From assembly GCA_947624465.1 (NCBI GenBank), contig CANQKJ010000005.1:1-28751 (forward strand): 28,751 nucleotides of DNA, read 5' to 3'. Each line of letters opens with the position of its first letter. Position 1 is the first letter of the stretch. Below are positions 8,235 to 18,200 of the stretch, piece after piece. Origin of the DNA: an uncultured Oscillospiraceae bacterium. Lineage in GTDB: Bacteria; Bacillota; Clostridia; Oscillospirales; Oscillospiraceae. Made by a program: the position numbers and the translations under genes. The notes beneath the pieces are model-generated. The model was not told where the DNA came from. It did not search any database and saw only the letters and a program-made list of their open reading frames with translations.

Positions 8235-8311
8235 GCGGGTAACAACCCGCCCGCGCAGGATATAAATTTGGCTCAGGCGCCGCAAAAGACGAAAAGGCCG
8301 GCGCCTGAGCC
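8235..8311 (+). promoter_or_regulatory. Two strong stem-loops in the pilC-pilA spacer
   Basis: GCGGGT-AACA-ACCCGC (8235-8250) is a perfect six-base stem. GGCTCAGGCGCCG (8270-8282) pairs perfectly over 13 bases with 8299-8311 around a 16-base loop. Neither is followed by a T run. They lie in the 140-base spacer upstream of the pilA ribosome site (8334-8340). Likely roles are RNA processing, 5' protection of the pilin message or partial attenuation. Confidence 0.55.
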
Positions 8312-8348
8312 CCCACACCAAAACTAATACTGTAAGGAGGACATTGAA

Positions 8349-8834
8349 GTGATCAATTTCTTCGCAAAGAAGCTCAACAAGAAGGGCTTTACCCTGGCTG
8401 AGCTGCTGATCGTCGTGGCCATCATCGCTGTGCTGGTCGCTATCGCTGTGCCCATCTTCTCTGGCGCTCTTGAGAAGGCCCGCCTGGGCGTTCACAGGAA
8501 TAATGCCCGCGCACTTAAGTCTATGGGTGTTGCTTCAATTTTGGCGTCGAAAGATTTTGAGAGTCATGCTGACGGGACGACTAAGTGGGTTATCACAGGC
8601 AAGTATAACTTTAAAACCGAGCAGTTTGAAAGCATGTATATCAATCCGACCACAGGTCACAATGCGGGCGAGTATTTCTGCCACGCAACTGAACAGACTG
8701 TTGCAAATATGACACAGTTCGGTACGGGCGACGACGCGATTGGTAAGATCGGTACAAATACGGCAGCTTGTTATGCTGCTGTTATCACTCAGCAAGATCT
8801 TGTTCCTGCTGCAAATATTAACCTTGGTAGTTGA
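8349..8834 (+). CDS. pilA: Major-type type IV pilin PilA
   Basis: A 161-residue prepilin with a short basic leader of 13 residues ending KKG. It is followed by the mature start FTLAELLIVVAIIAVLVAIAVP, with Glu at +5, the signature for PilD cleavage and pilus packing. The mature protein is about 148 residues and its globular part has two cysteines (residues 111 and 141) that could form the usual D-loop disulfide. The start is a GTG with AAGGAGG eight bases upstream. Its position after pilC, the small size and the strong surrounding RNA structures suggest the bulk subunit; this is inferred. The globular half (from about 8510) is clearly AT-richer and uses different codons from the conserved N-terminal half, consistent with a fast-changing or exchanged surface domain. 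Confidence 0.92.
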   Translation: MINFFAKKLNKKGFTLAELLIVVAIIAVLVAIAVPIFSGALEKARLGVHRNNARALKSMGVASILASKDFESHADGTTKWVITGKYNFKTEQFESMYINPTTGHNAGEYFCHATEQTVANMTQFGTGDDAIGKIGTNTAACYAAVITQQDLVPAANINLGS

Positions 8835-8888
8835 TCGTCGACTTAATTCCCCCCCGGCGATGGGTTGCGCCGGAGCCCCCGGGTCCGG

Positions 8889-8922
8889 GGGCGGGGGTCC
8901 TTCGGAGGAAGGGCCCCCGCCC
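8889..8922 (+). terminator. Very stable hairpin after pilA, probable partial terminator or 3' stabiliser
   Basis: A 15-base arm (8889-8903) pairs with 8908-8922 around a GGAG loop with a single G-T pair; the arms are GGGCGGGGGTCCTTC and GAAGGGCCCCCGCCC. No T run follows, so it may slow polymerase or protect the upstream pilin message rather than stop transcription fully. Confidence 0.55.
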
Positions 8923-8956
8923 GCGGGCCTGGCGACGCGAAAACTATCGAAAAGAA

Positions 8957-8969
8957 GCGCCGGAGGCGC
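8957..8969 (+). promoter_or_regulatory. Shine-Dalgarno of pilD inside a GC hairpin
   Basis: GCGCC (8957-8961) pairs with GGCGC (8965-8969) around GGA, enclosing the GGAGG site that precedes the ATG at 8974. It may limit translation of the peptidase relative to the pilin. Confidence 0.4.
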
Positions 8970-8973
8970 GGAT

Positions 8974-9750
8974 ATGCCTTTTTTGACCATTTATTTCACC
9001 GTGTTATCGGCGGCCCTGGGCGCGGTGATGGGTTCCTTTCTGAACTGCTGGGCCCAGCGGTACGAGGCCGGGGAGAAGTACCCCCGTGGGCGGTCGCGGT
9101 GCCCGGAGTGCGGGCACACGCTGTCGGCCCTGGAGCTGGTGCCGATCTTCAGCTGGGTGTTCCTGCGGGGCCGGTGCCGGAGCTGCCACAAGCCCATCTC
9201 CGCGCGGTACCCCATCACGGAGCTGCTGGGCGCGGTCATTTTCGCCGGGATCTTCCTGCGCTTCGGCGTGAGCCCCAGGACGGCGGAGCTGATGATCCTG
9301 GCGGGGTGCCTGATGCTGCTGAGCTTCATCGACTACGACACGATGATCCTGCCAAACGGGCCGATGCTGGTGGCGCTGATCTCCTGGGCGGCCTTCCTGC
9401 CCACCTATGAGGACTGGAAGCGCCGGGCGCTGGAGGGGATCGTCACGGCGCTGGTGCTGGGCGGGGCGATCCTGGGGATCTCGCTCCTCATGGATAAGCT
9501 GCTGAACAAGGAGTCGCTGGGCGGCGGGGACGTGAAGCTGCTGGCGCTGGTGGGGCTGTATCTGGGGCCGTGGAACAGCCTGCTGATGATCATCCTGGCC
9601 TGTGTGATCGGCCTTCTGTTCGCCATCCCGTCCCGCGGCCCGTCCCGCCAGTTCCCGTTCGGGCCGGCCATCGCCCTGGCGGCGGTCGTTACCGCCCTCG
9701 CCGGCGACGCGGTGATCGGGTGGTATATGGGGTTGTGGGGACTGAGCTGA
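8974..9750 (+). CDS. pilD: Prepilin peptidase/N-methyltransferase PilD
   Basis: Membrane aspartyl protease (A24A family) that cuts the prepilin leaders of PilA, the giant pilin and the minor pilins and methylates the new N-terminus. The 258 residues include GAVMGSFLNCWAQR and a zinc-type tetracysteine domain (C43, C46, C68, C71). The catalytic region FIDYDTMILPN (Asp120/Asp122) and GGGDVK (Asp186) follow, then several membrane helices. The frame runs open upstream to 8740, but the GGAGG at 8962-8966 and the family N-terminus fix the start at 8974. Confidence 0.95.
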   Translation: MPFLTIYFTVLSAALGAVMGSFLNCWAQRYEAGEKYPRGRSRCPECGHTLSALELVPIFSWVFLRGRCRSCHKPISARYPITELLGAVIFAGIFLRFGVSPRTAELMILAGCLMLLSFIDYDTMILPNGPMLVALISWAAFLPTYEDWKRRALEGIVTALVLGGAILGISLLMDKLLNKESLGGGDVKLLALVGLYLGPWNSLLMIILACVIGLLFAIPSRGPSRQFPFGPAIALAAVVTALAGDAVIGWYMGLWGLS

Positions 9751-9779
9751 GACTTCCCCCCCAAAAGGAGTGAACATAC

Positions 9780-10769
9780 ATGAGCAGAAAATGTATCGGG
9801 TTCGACATTGGCACCAAGACCGTCCACGCGGCTGTCCGGGAGGGCGGAAGGATCGGACGGGTGGTCAATGCCGAGACGCCGGAGGGGCTGATGCGGGACG
9901 GGCAGATCCTGTCCTTTGAGGCCATGGCGGACTTTCTCAGAGAGCTGAGGAAGTCGGAAAAGCTGCGGGTGAAGGAGGCGGCATTCGTGCTGCCGGCGTC
10001 CCAGTGCTACTGCAGGCGGTTCACCACGGCGTATATGTCCGAGGGACAGCTCAAGTTCAATCTGCCGTATGAGTTCCGGGATTTTATCTCCGGGGAGAAA
10101 GAGGAGTATTATTACGACTACGCGGTGGTGGACGTGAAACGCGACGACGAGGGCAAGCCGCTGGAGCTGGACCTGATGGCCGCGGCGGTGAAGAAGACGC
10201 TGGTGGCGGACCTGATGGCGATGTTCAAAAAGGCCGGCTTCAAGCTGGTTACGGCGATGCCGGAGGAGCTGGCGTATATCGCCCTGCTGCGCTCCGGCGG
10301 CGACACGGGCCACGGGCACTGCATCCTGGACCTGGGCTGCGGCACGATGAGGCTTTACATATTCACCGGCGACCGGTTCGAGAGCGTCCGCGTGATGGAT
10401 TTCGGCTGCTCGGCGCTGATCGACGCGGTGGCTGACCAGTTCGGCGTGGACCGGCACGTGGCGGAGACGTATCTGGCGTCGGATTACAACGGCTGTACGC
10501 GGCTTCCCCGGTGCGAGGACATCTATAATTCCATCGCGGTGGAGGTCACGAAGGCCGTGAACTTCTACCGGTTCAACTCCGGCGGCGAGGAGCTGCGCCA
10601 CATCCATCTGGGCGGCGGCGGGGTCCGCAACGAGGCCCTGAAGGACGCGCTGCGGCGGGCCCTGGACCTGGAAGTCAAGGACATGAGCGAATTTTGGCCC
10701 GATATAGACGAGGAGACCGCCATGGAGGCGTCCGTGGCGGCGGCGGCCGTTGGAGCGGCAGTACAGTAA
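9780..10769 (+). CDS. pilM: Type IV pilus inner-membrane complex protein PilM (actin-like ATPase)
   Basis: Cytoplasmic actin/FtsA-fold protein that binds the N-terminal tail of PilN and links the platform to the motors. The 329 residues hold the phosphate-1 motif GFDIGTKTV (about 7-15), the phosphate-2 motif LDLGCGTMRLYI (about 182-193) and the adenosine motif HLGGGGVRNEAL (about 275-286). This is the PilM family's arrangement and length. AAAAGGAG lies nine bases before the ATG. It starts the pilM-pilN-pilO run of closely spaced genes. Confidence 0.9.
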   Translation: MSRKCIGFDIGTKTVHAAVREGGRIGRVVNAETPEGLMRDGQILSFEAMADFLRELRKSEKLRVKEAAFVLPASQCYCRRFTTAYMSEGQLKFNLPYEFRDFISGEKEEYYYDYAVVDVKRDDEGKPLELDLMAAAVKKTLVADLMAMFKKAGFKLVTAMPEELAYIALLRSGGDTGHGHCILDLGCGTMRLYIFTGDRFESVRVMDFGCSALIDAVADQFGVDRHVAETYLASDYNGCTRLPRCEDIYNSIAVEVTKAVNFYRFNSGGEELRHIHLGGGGVRNEALKDALRRALDLEVKDMSEFWPDIDEETAMEASVAAAAVGAAVQ

Positions 10770-10784
10770 AAGGAGGCGGCAGCT

Positions 10785-11408
10785 TTGGCCGGCGCAGTCA
10801 CGGAAAAGAAGAAAAAGGACGAAGTTAAGCTTTCCGGAGCGACGTCTAAAAAGAAGGTGGAGCCCAGCAAGCGGACGCTGAACCTGGCGATCCGGGAGCG
10901 GCGGTACCCGGACCCCAAAAAGTGGATCCCGGGCGTGCTGGTGGTCATCATACTGGCGGCGCTTTTCTCGAAGTTCGCCGTGGTGGACCGCTACGCGAAG
11001 CTCAATGAGGCGGAGGCGGAGCTTGCGGGCAAAAAGGCGGAGCTGGCGGCGACGCAGGCCCAGTACGCCGACTATGACGAGGTCCGGGAGCGCTACAATA
11101 TGTACTCCTATGAGGGCTTCGACAGGACCATCGCCGACCGGCTGGACGTGATGGACCTTCTCAGGCGCGACGTTTTCCCGGTGTGCGAGGTCCAGGACCT
11201 CTCGGTGTCCGGGAAGACCATCAACCTGTCGGTCACGGATCTGAACCTCAGCCAGATCAGCCAGCTGATCGCGACGCTGGAGGGCGAGCCGATGGTGAGC
11301 AGCGTGACGGTGTTCACCGCCAGCGACGACCAGGAGGCCGTGACGGGCTCGGCGAGCCTCTCGGTGGAGCTCGTGGACGCCACAGAGGTGGAAAAAGAGG
11401 GGGAGTGA
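10785..11408 (+). CDS. pilN: Type IV pilus assembly protein PilN-like
   Basis: A 207-residue bitopic membrane protein with a Lys-rich cytoplasmic tail of about 45 residues, one membrane helix at about 48-66 (WIPGVLVVIILAALF), a coiled-coil stretch (about 70-95) and an extracytoplasmic alpha/beta domain. This is PilN topology, and it sits between pilM and pilO. The start is a TTG at 10785 with AGGAGG eight bases upstream; no ATG has a comparable site. The cytoplasmic tail is unusually Lys-rich and the classic PilN INLLP motif is not obvious (the nearest element is RTLNLAIRERR), so the name rests on topology and context. Confidence 0.78.
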   Translation: MAGAVTEKKKKDEVKLSGATSKKKVEPSKRTLNLAIRERRYPDPKKWIPGVLVVIILAALFSKFAVVDRYAKLNEAEAELAGKKAELAATQAQYADYDEVRERYNMYSYEGFDRTIADRLDVMDLLRRDVFPVCEVQDLSVSGKTINLSVTDLNLSQISQLIATLEGEPMVSSVTVFTASDDQEAVTGSASLSVELVDATEVEKEGE

Positions 11409-11414
11409 GGCAAA

Positions 11415-11993
11415 GTGAGCGATTTTATGAACCGGAGCTTTTCCCGGCGTGAAAAGCTGCTGCTGCTCGTTTTGGTGCTGATCCTGCTCGTGGGCCTCTA
11501 CTTCTATCTGGTACATTATCCCATCGTCCAGCGGCAGGATGAGATCGCGCTGGAGACCGACGACGTGCTGCTCCAGCAGGAGGTGGCAAACGCGCGGCTG
11601 CAGATGTATAATGAGATGAAGGATGAGCTGGCCATCGTGGACGCGATGCCCGCCGATCAGGTCACGAAAATGCCTGATTACGACAATATCCAGACGCTTA
11701 TGAACCTGTTCAACGTCATATTTGCCGGGACCCAGCAGAGCCTGAGCTTCGACAACGTGCGCGTCAACGACAACAACGTGGCCGAGCGCACCGTGCGGTT
11801 CAGCTTCACGGCGCGGGATTACGATCACGCCAGGCAGATCCTGGCGAACCTGACGGGCACGGGGTACAGGTGCCTGCTGGACTCCCTGTCATTTGAAGCC
11901 TCCAATGGCAGCGTGGAGACGGGAGAGCTCCGCGTGTCGGGAAATATCACCTTCTATGAGAAGGTGCCCGCCGGAAGCAGCCCTATTATGTAA
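11415..11993 (+). CDS. pilO: Type IV pilus assembly protein PilO-like
   Basis: A 192-residue bitopic membrane protein with a short cytoplasmic N-terminus, a membrane helix at about 14-33 (KLLLLVLVLILLVGLYFYL), a helical stretch and a ferredoxin-like C-terminal domain. It would pair with PilN to form the alignment subcomplex. The start is most likely the GTG at 11415, six bases after the pilN stop; an ATG twelve bases later is an alternative. Family assignment is by topology and gene order. No PilP or secretin gene follows, as expected in a monoderm system. Confidence 0.78.
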   Translation: MSDFMNRSFSRREKLLLLVLVLILLVGLYFYLVHYPIVQRQDEIALETDDVLLQQEVANARLQMYNEMKDELAIVDAMPADQVTKMPDYDNIQTLMNLFNVIFAGTQQSLSFDNVRVNDNNVAERTVRFSFTARDYDHARQILANLTGTGYRCLLDSLSFEASNGSVETGELRVSGNITFYEKVPAGSSPIM

Positions 11994-12259
11994 AGCGGGG
12001 CGGCTGTACAAGCCGGATTTATTATGTAAACAAGCCGATCATTCGGGGAAAAGCGATCGATCAGAAGTAAATATCTGGGAAGACTATCCCCGAAAAAGGG
12101 CCGACAAAAGTGTCGGCCCATCGGTGCTGTTTAGCGTTATTTGCAAATAACGGACGTTCCGGGGCGGGGCGGCCCCGCCGGAATTATGTATACCTCCCGC
12201 GTACGCGGACCTGATATATTATGTCAACAAGCCTTTCATAGCTTCTTGAGGTGATCTGG
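11994..12259 (+). promoter_or_regulatory. Structured 266-base leader before the giant pilin gene
   Basis: The spacer holds a chain of potential stem-loops. TTCGGGGA (12042-12049) pairs with TCCCCGAA (12087-12094). GGGCCGACA-AAAG-TGTCGGCCC (12098-12119) follows. CGTTATTTGCAAATAACG (12135-12152) is a perfect palindrome. A GC-rich TTCCGG...CCGGAA stem lies at about 12157-12183, and CCGCGTACGCGG at about 12198-12209. On the minus strand the 12098-12119 stem is followed by five T, so it would act better as a terminator for antisense transcription. No convincing sigma-A promoter is visible. I do not recognise a known riboswitch; GEMM-type c-di-GMP consensus elements were looked for and not seen. 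Confidence 0.5.
12021..12233 (+). repeat. Direct repeat pair flanking the leader structures
   Basis: ATTATGTAAACAAGCC (12021-12036) recurs as ATTATGTCAACAAGCC (12218-12233), identical at 15 of 16 positions. Two further ATTATGT copies lie at 11985 and 12183. They could be protein-binding sites or remnants of a duplication. Confidence 0.55.
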
Positions 12260-15200
12260 ATGAACGTATTTGGAAAAACCAATCGGAAACGGGGTTTCTC
12301 CCTGGTTGAAGTGATAATCGTAGTAGCTATCATAAGCATACTGCTGGCGGTAGCTGTGCCCAATGTCATCGCGTATTACCGGGAATTGAAGCTTGTTGAG
12401 CTTGATGACAGCGCCCGGACCATCTTCCTGGCCGCCCAGAACGAGATCTCCGCGATCCTGGCCGCCGACAAGGAAGGCGTGCCCGCAGGACATGATGGTT
12501 TCTGTAAATATTCCGAGGAGGTCGCCGGCGGCACCGTCGCCGACCGCACGAAGGTGGAATTTGACTATCTTAGTACCACTACAGACGCGGATAGTTTACA
12601 TAAGATCGTCCCGGCGGGGTCCATCGAGTCCGAACTCCAGAGGAACAATTATGTCGTAGAGTACAACCAAGAGACCGGCGCCGTCCATGCCGTTTGGTAT
12701 TGGGAGGGCGAAAGCAGCAAATTTACCTATAAGGACGACTATAAGCTTGAGGACACCGAAAAGAGCGCCCGTATCGATGTGCCCGTGGGTTACTACGGCG
12801 GCGAAGGTGTGGACCGTATCGCGGTCAATCAGATGCCTTTCCCCGAGCTCACGCTCATCAACGCCGAGGAGCTGCAACTGACGATCCAGGTCCCCGCGAT
12901 CACCGGCACATCGCTTACTAATAATAATATCATGGTAGACGTCATGGTCAATGGCACGCCTATTATCAAAGGTGCGAACCTTTGGGACGGTGACGCTCCC
13001 GGTATCGTCGTGCTTGATACGCTCAAGGTTTACCCTGATACGGAGGTGGCCCCTACCGCTCATTCCTGGACTGTGGGCAGAAAGTTCAAGGATTGGGTAA
13101 AGGATTATCCCGACATCAAACCCGGCGACAACATCACGGTAAGTGTGAAGCTGTATTATAACGGGACCGTGGGAACTGGCGCCGACGCGAAGGCGCTCAT
13201 TCCGCAGGTGGTGTCGGTGGAGACGAACAGCCTGTTCGCGAACGTGACGGATAACGGCACCGATAAGACCGCGGAGATCGCCTACGGGCGGCATTTGCAG
13301 AACCTGGATACTGCTACCTCCGGGGTGACGAACGCTATCACCGCTGCCGAGCAGACGCGGGAGATCGACTTTGCCAAGCCGAACGGAACTTTCGATACTA
13401 CCTCTCACACATTCACGCCCGGTAAAGATTCCGATGATATCAAATTCTGGGCGAATACTTACGGAAAAGTAGATGAAACCAGCGGTACAGTTTCTGACCT
13501 GAGACAGTTCACCGCCATCTACAACAACGCCCTGAAATCCTACGACGGGCGTAGTCTGCCCATCCGCAATCTGGACGCGAAAGAGAACACCGATGCGACA
13601 GGGCATATTACCGATGCCGGCCTGTTTGCCTATATCGAGGGCGCTGAGCTGAAAGACATCACGCTCATCAACGCCAAGGTCGAGGGTGACGGCAGCGTGG
13701 GCGCCCTTATCGGCGCGACCACCGACACCGTCAACGTGAGCGGCTGTAAGGTCTATCTCGAAGACTATCCTGTTGCTACGCCTCCTGCGCCTACGCTGAT
13801 CGATCCGTACATCACGAGCAACAGCGGCAACGTCGGCGGGCTGATCGGCAGCGCCGGTGGGACCGTCACTATTTCGAACAGCTTTGCCTCTACGATTGAG
13901 GAGGGCACCAGCAATGTTGGCGGACTTGTGGGCTCGGCGAACGCAACCACCACCATTACCGGCTCCTACGCCGCCGGGTATATCGACAGCGCGGTCACGG
14001 CGGGCGGCCTGGTCGGGAATGTTGACGCGGCAGCAACATCTTTGAGCATTTCCAACTCCTACGCGGCGGGCATTATCGCCAACGCCAGCGGCTCCGCCGG
14101 CGGCCTGGTGGGAAATAACAGCGCCTCCGCACCCCCCACCGTGAACGGCGGCTCCTACGCCGCCGTGCGGTATGTGGTGCCTGCGACGGGAGCAACGTCC
14201 ACGATTTACTACGGCACTTTCAGCGGGGACATGGCGAATTACTACGTCACCCAGAGCGGCGTGACGTATGCGCCGAATTCCGGCAAGGCCACGAACACTG
14301 ATGAGCTCAAGAACCTTGTCAAGACTCCAGATGCGAACTTTAGCGACACCGTTTGGAACGTCGGGTCCGGCGTGACAAACGACCCCGCGAACACCCATGC
14401 CTATAAGCTGCTGGACGTGACCAAGGATCTGGACACGTACCCCTACCCGATGCTCAAGGGCACGACGAGCACCGGTAGTGCCGTCATGCCCCAGTACGGC
14501 GACTGGCTGGAGGACGTGGACGTGGAGGGCGTGATGCTGGCGTACGTCGAGCAGTACGCTGACAACTCCTACGGCATTTACGCGGCGAAGGCGGCCAGCG
14601 CGGCCGGTACAGACGCGACCGATGTGAAGAATAAGCTTGCGCCAGATAAAATCGTGGTGGATGACTTCTACCGGATCGTGAGTCCCGATGCGGCGCTGGG
14701 CGATTTGACTGGTTGGAAATTTACGCTGGATGGTGATACGACTCCACATGACCTTACTGAGGACGGAGCGCATAAGACCATCGAGATCGGCGGAACTACA
14801 TACTATTGCTATACGCTGGAAGCCACCGGCTGGGACAGCGAGAAGAATTACTATCATGAGATCAAATTTGACGGTCAAAAATTGGCGTTTATTTACAACG
14901 CGTCCTTCGCCTGCGAGGCGTTCGACGTGACGGAATTCGTATATCCTGCGGCCGGCGGAACTGTCACGGTTGATACTGCAACGATCCGCTCAAAGCCGGA
15001 GATGAAATCCCATATTACCATCGGAACACTTGATGATACGGACGTGTTTATCAGGTCCGCGCGTCAGCTTGCCAATATTCAGAAGTATACCACGGACACG
15101 AGCGCGCCGCAGGACGCGGCGGGAAGTGCCGTGGGGCTGGTCTGGAAGTATGACCAGCTGGCGGATATCGTGTTCAGCGGCGCCGACGGGTACACCGGCG

Positions 15201-18200
15201 GCGGGCTCACCGTGGGCAAGGAGAGCGGCGCGCCGCTGACGCCGGCGAAGCTGACGACGGGCAGCTATTACGGCCACGAGAAGGAGATCAAGAACCTCTA
15301 TATCGGTACCGCGACAGATGGCGCGGGGCTGTTTGAGAGCGTCGGCGCCGGCGGCAGTCTGAAGGACATACGCCTTGTCAATGTGTCCGTGGCGGGCGGC
15401 GACGCCGCCGCCACCGGCGGCCTCGTGGGAATACTGCGTGGCACGGTGGAAAACTGCGGCATTTACGTGGAAAGCGGCACGGGTATTGATGTTGATAAGA
15501 ATTACAACGAGACCTGGACCGTCACCGGCTCCGGCGCTAACGGCGTGGGCGGACTGATCGGTGACATCGACAACAACGCGGAAGTCAAATTGTCCTTCGC
15601 TGCGGTGAAGGTCAACGGCACCGGTGCGGATGGCACCGGCACAGGCCCCACCGGCGGATTTGCGGGACAGATCCATAGCGCAACGGTCAGCAACTGCTAC
15701 GCCGGCGGATATGTGGAAGAGGATCCGACGACAGATAAGCTTACATATCTGGATACGAGCGTCAACGTGACCGGCGGTGGAAACGTGGGCGGATTTGTGG
15801 GCAGTGTTGCCACCAGAGCTGCCTTGTTCAGCGGAATAGACTACTCCACCGCCTCCGTGGGCGGCCCCAATCACGACCAGCTCGGCCTTTTCGCCGGCGC
15901 GGTTGCTACTAATTTCAGCGTTGACAAAACAGCTGTTATGCTCAACGCCGTCGCGAAAGCGTTCAAGGCTGAAACGACTGGCAGCACGACGACCTACACC
16001 GCCGAAGCGCCCAGGGACGAGTCTGACTATATGGGCGGCACGGCGACCGGGGAACCCACGGTCACAGCCGAGCCGTACAATCAGACGGAGACAACATTCC
16101 CCTATCCCTCCGGGCAGAAGGTACACCACGGCGACTGGATCAACGTCGAGGCCATGGGCCTCTACTATGACACGGTGGGCGGCAAGATGGGCTACTACGC
16201 CAACGGCGGTAATGTGGCTGGCCTTGATGCGCTTGCCAGCGGTACGCCGGGGAATAAGGATTACACCACGAACGACGGGTATATGTTCGTGACAGCGGAT
16301 GACCTGGGCGAGATCAGCATCAGGGTCGGAGAAGAGAGCTTCCTGATGGAACCTGAGCGGCTCACTTCCACAATGACAATCGACGGCAAAGACTACAATT
16401 ACAAATACGAGGTCCCCGCTGAGGCGCTGAATACACCGACGGCAAATTATTACAACGCGGTGAGCATCAACGGGCGGATCTTCTATGCCAATTTCGGCAT
16501 GGCCTGCGAGATCTTCGACAGCGTAGAGGACCCCAACAAGCCAATGGCGAAGAAGGGAATCGACGGGCTGGCCGATCCTTACGAGGGCATCGTGGTGAGG
16601 TCCGCGCGGCAGCTGGCAAATATTGGTATCCGGTCCAACGTGGGCGAGTATAACAGCATAAACACCAAGGTCTACACCAAGGAAGCCGAGGCCATCCAGA
16701 AGTCCGCGATCAGCCAGGTGCTGGATATCGATTACGCGAAGTATGCCGAGGACACCAAGTATATGAACGCGGGTGAAGAAGCTACCAAGATGCCCAAAGC
16801 GGTGGTGCTTGATGGGAGCAACAGTAACGCCAACCACACGCCCATCACGATCAACGGCGGCAGCTATGACGGGCACAACTATGAGATCCGGAACCTCGTG
16901 CCCGGCATGATTCGGCAGATCACGAGCGTCAGCGGCACAACTGCCAGCGAGGTCCAGATCCAGAGCGGCCTTGTGGGCAGGATCACCGGCGGCAAGATCG
17001 AGAACGTCACGCTGATCAACGCGACGGTGGTGAATAACGCAAAAGCAGCCGTCGATGCCAGTACGACAAGCGGCAGCGGCGGCGGAGCCGGTGGTGGCGG
17101 CGGAAGCACCGGCACAAGTGTGACACATACAATTAAGGATTTAAATTGGCTGGCTGGAACTGGTGTTGCTGACCCTGGAGCGGGCAATAATGCATCAATG
17201 GACGGTAAGACTGCTACATATACTGATGCAAATGGATTTAAATTCACTGTTGTGTGGGGGAATAGCGGCAGGTTCGAGCATACCAATACAACGTATAATT
17301 TTGATGGCTGTAACACAAAGTGCAGAATTTATTTTAATAATAGTATTAGCAGTACTGGTAACTACATTACCTTTGAAACTACTCATAAAGCAACAGTTAA
17401 GGTCTGGTGGACGGCTGGCGGAAATACCAATGAGCGGGCTGTCAGCATTTTAAGCTCAACGAGTAGCAGGGATGCAATCAAAACAGATTCTACATCATCA
17501 GGTGGAAATAGGTTATTAACATGTGAGGTAGAACCTGGAACATATTATATTGGGTGTACAAACAGAAGTAACTACATCTTGCAAGTTGATGTCATTGAGG
17601 ACATCACATCTACTTCCGGCGGTGGTGGTACTACTGGCCCCACTACGCCCACCGATCCCGGCGAGGATAAGTTCCCGGAGGGTGTCGATTCCAATAAATT
17701 CAAGGTCCGCTTCGGCGCGCTGGCGGGCGCGGTGAACCCGGCGAATAAGACGCCCAACGAGGTAACCATCACCAACTGCGGCGTGTACGTGGAGCCGGAG
17801 ACAACTCCGGCCGATACTGATGCCTACACAACTGCCTACAACAAGTACTCCGTACAGAACACCGCAACCACCGGGTTCAAGGAGGACACCGTGGGTGGTC
17901 TTATCGGCATGGCCACAGAGGGCACGACGATCGATAAATGCTATGCCGCGGTGAAGGCCGCGGGCGCATACTCCGTCGGCGGATTCATCGGACATCTGAA
18001 AGACGCGGCGGTTAGCAACTGCTACTCCGGCGGACATACGGAGCGCGGCATTTACAGCACCACCGATTACAACGTGACGGCGAACAACGTGGAATCCGGC
18101 GCGGCGGGCGGCTTTGCGGGGATCATCGAGGCCACCAAGGAGAGTAAACTGTCATTCGGCGGAGTCTGCTACTCCACCAGCTCCGCGTCCTGCCCGGCTA

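Noticed and set aside
8740..8973. Longer N-terminus for PilD in the same frame
   Set aside because: The extension overlaps the end of pilA and the strong hairpin at 8889-8922, reads as Gly/Pro-rich noise, and the ribosome site and family N-terminus place the start at 8974.
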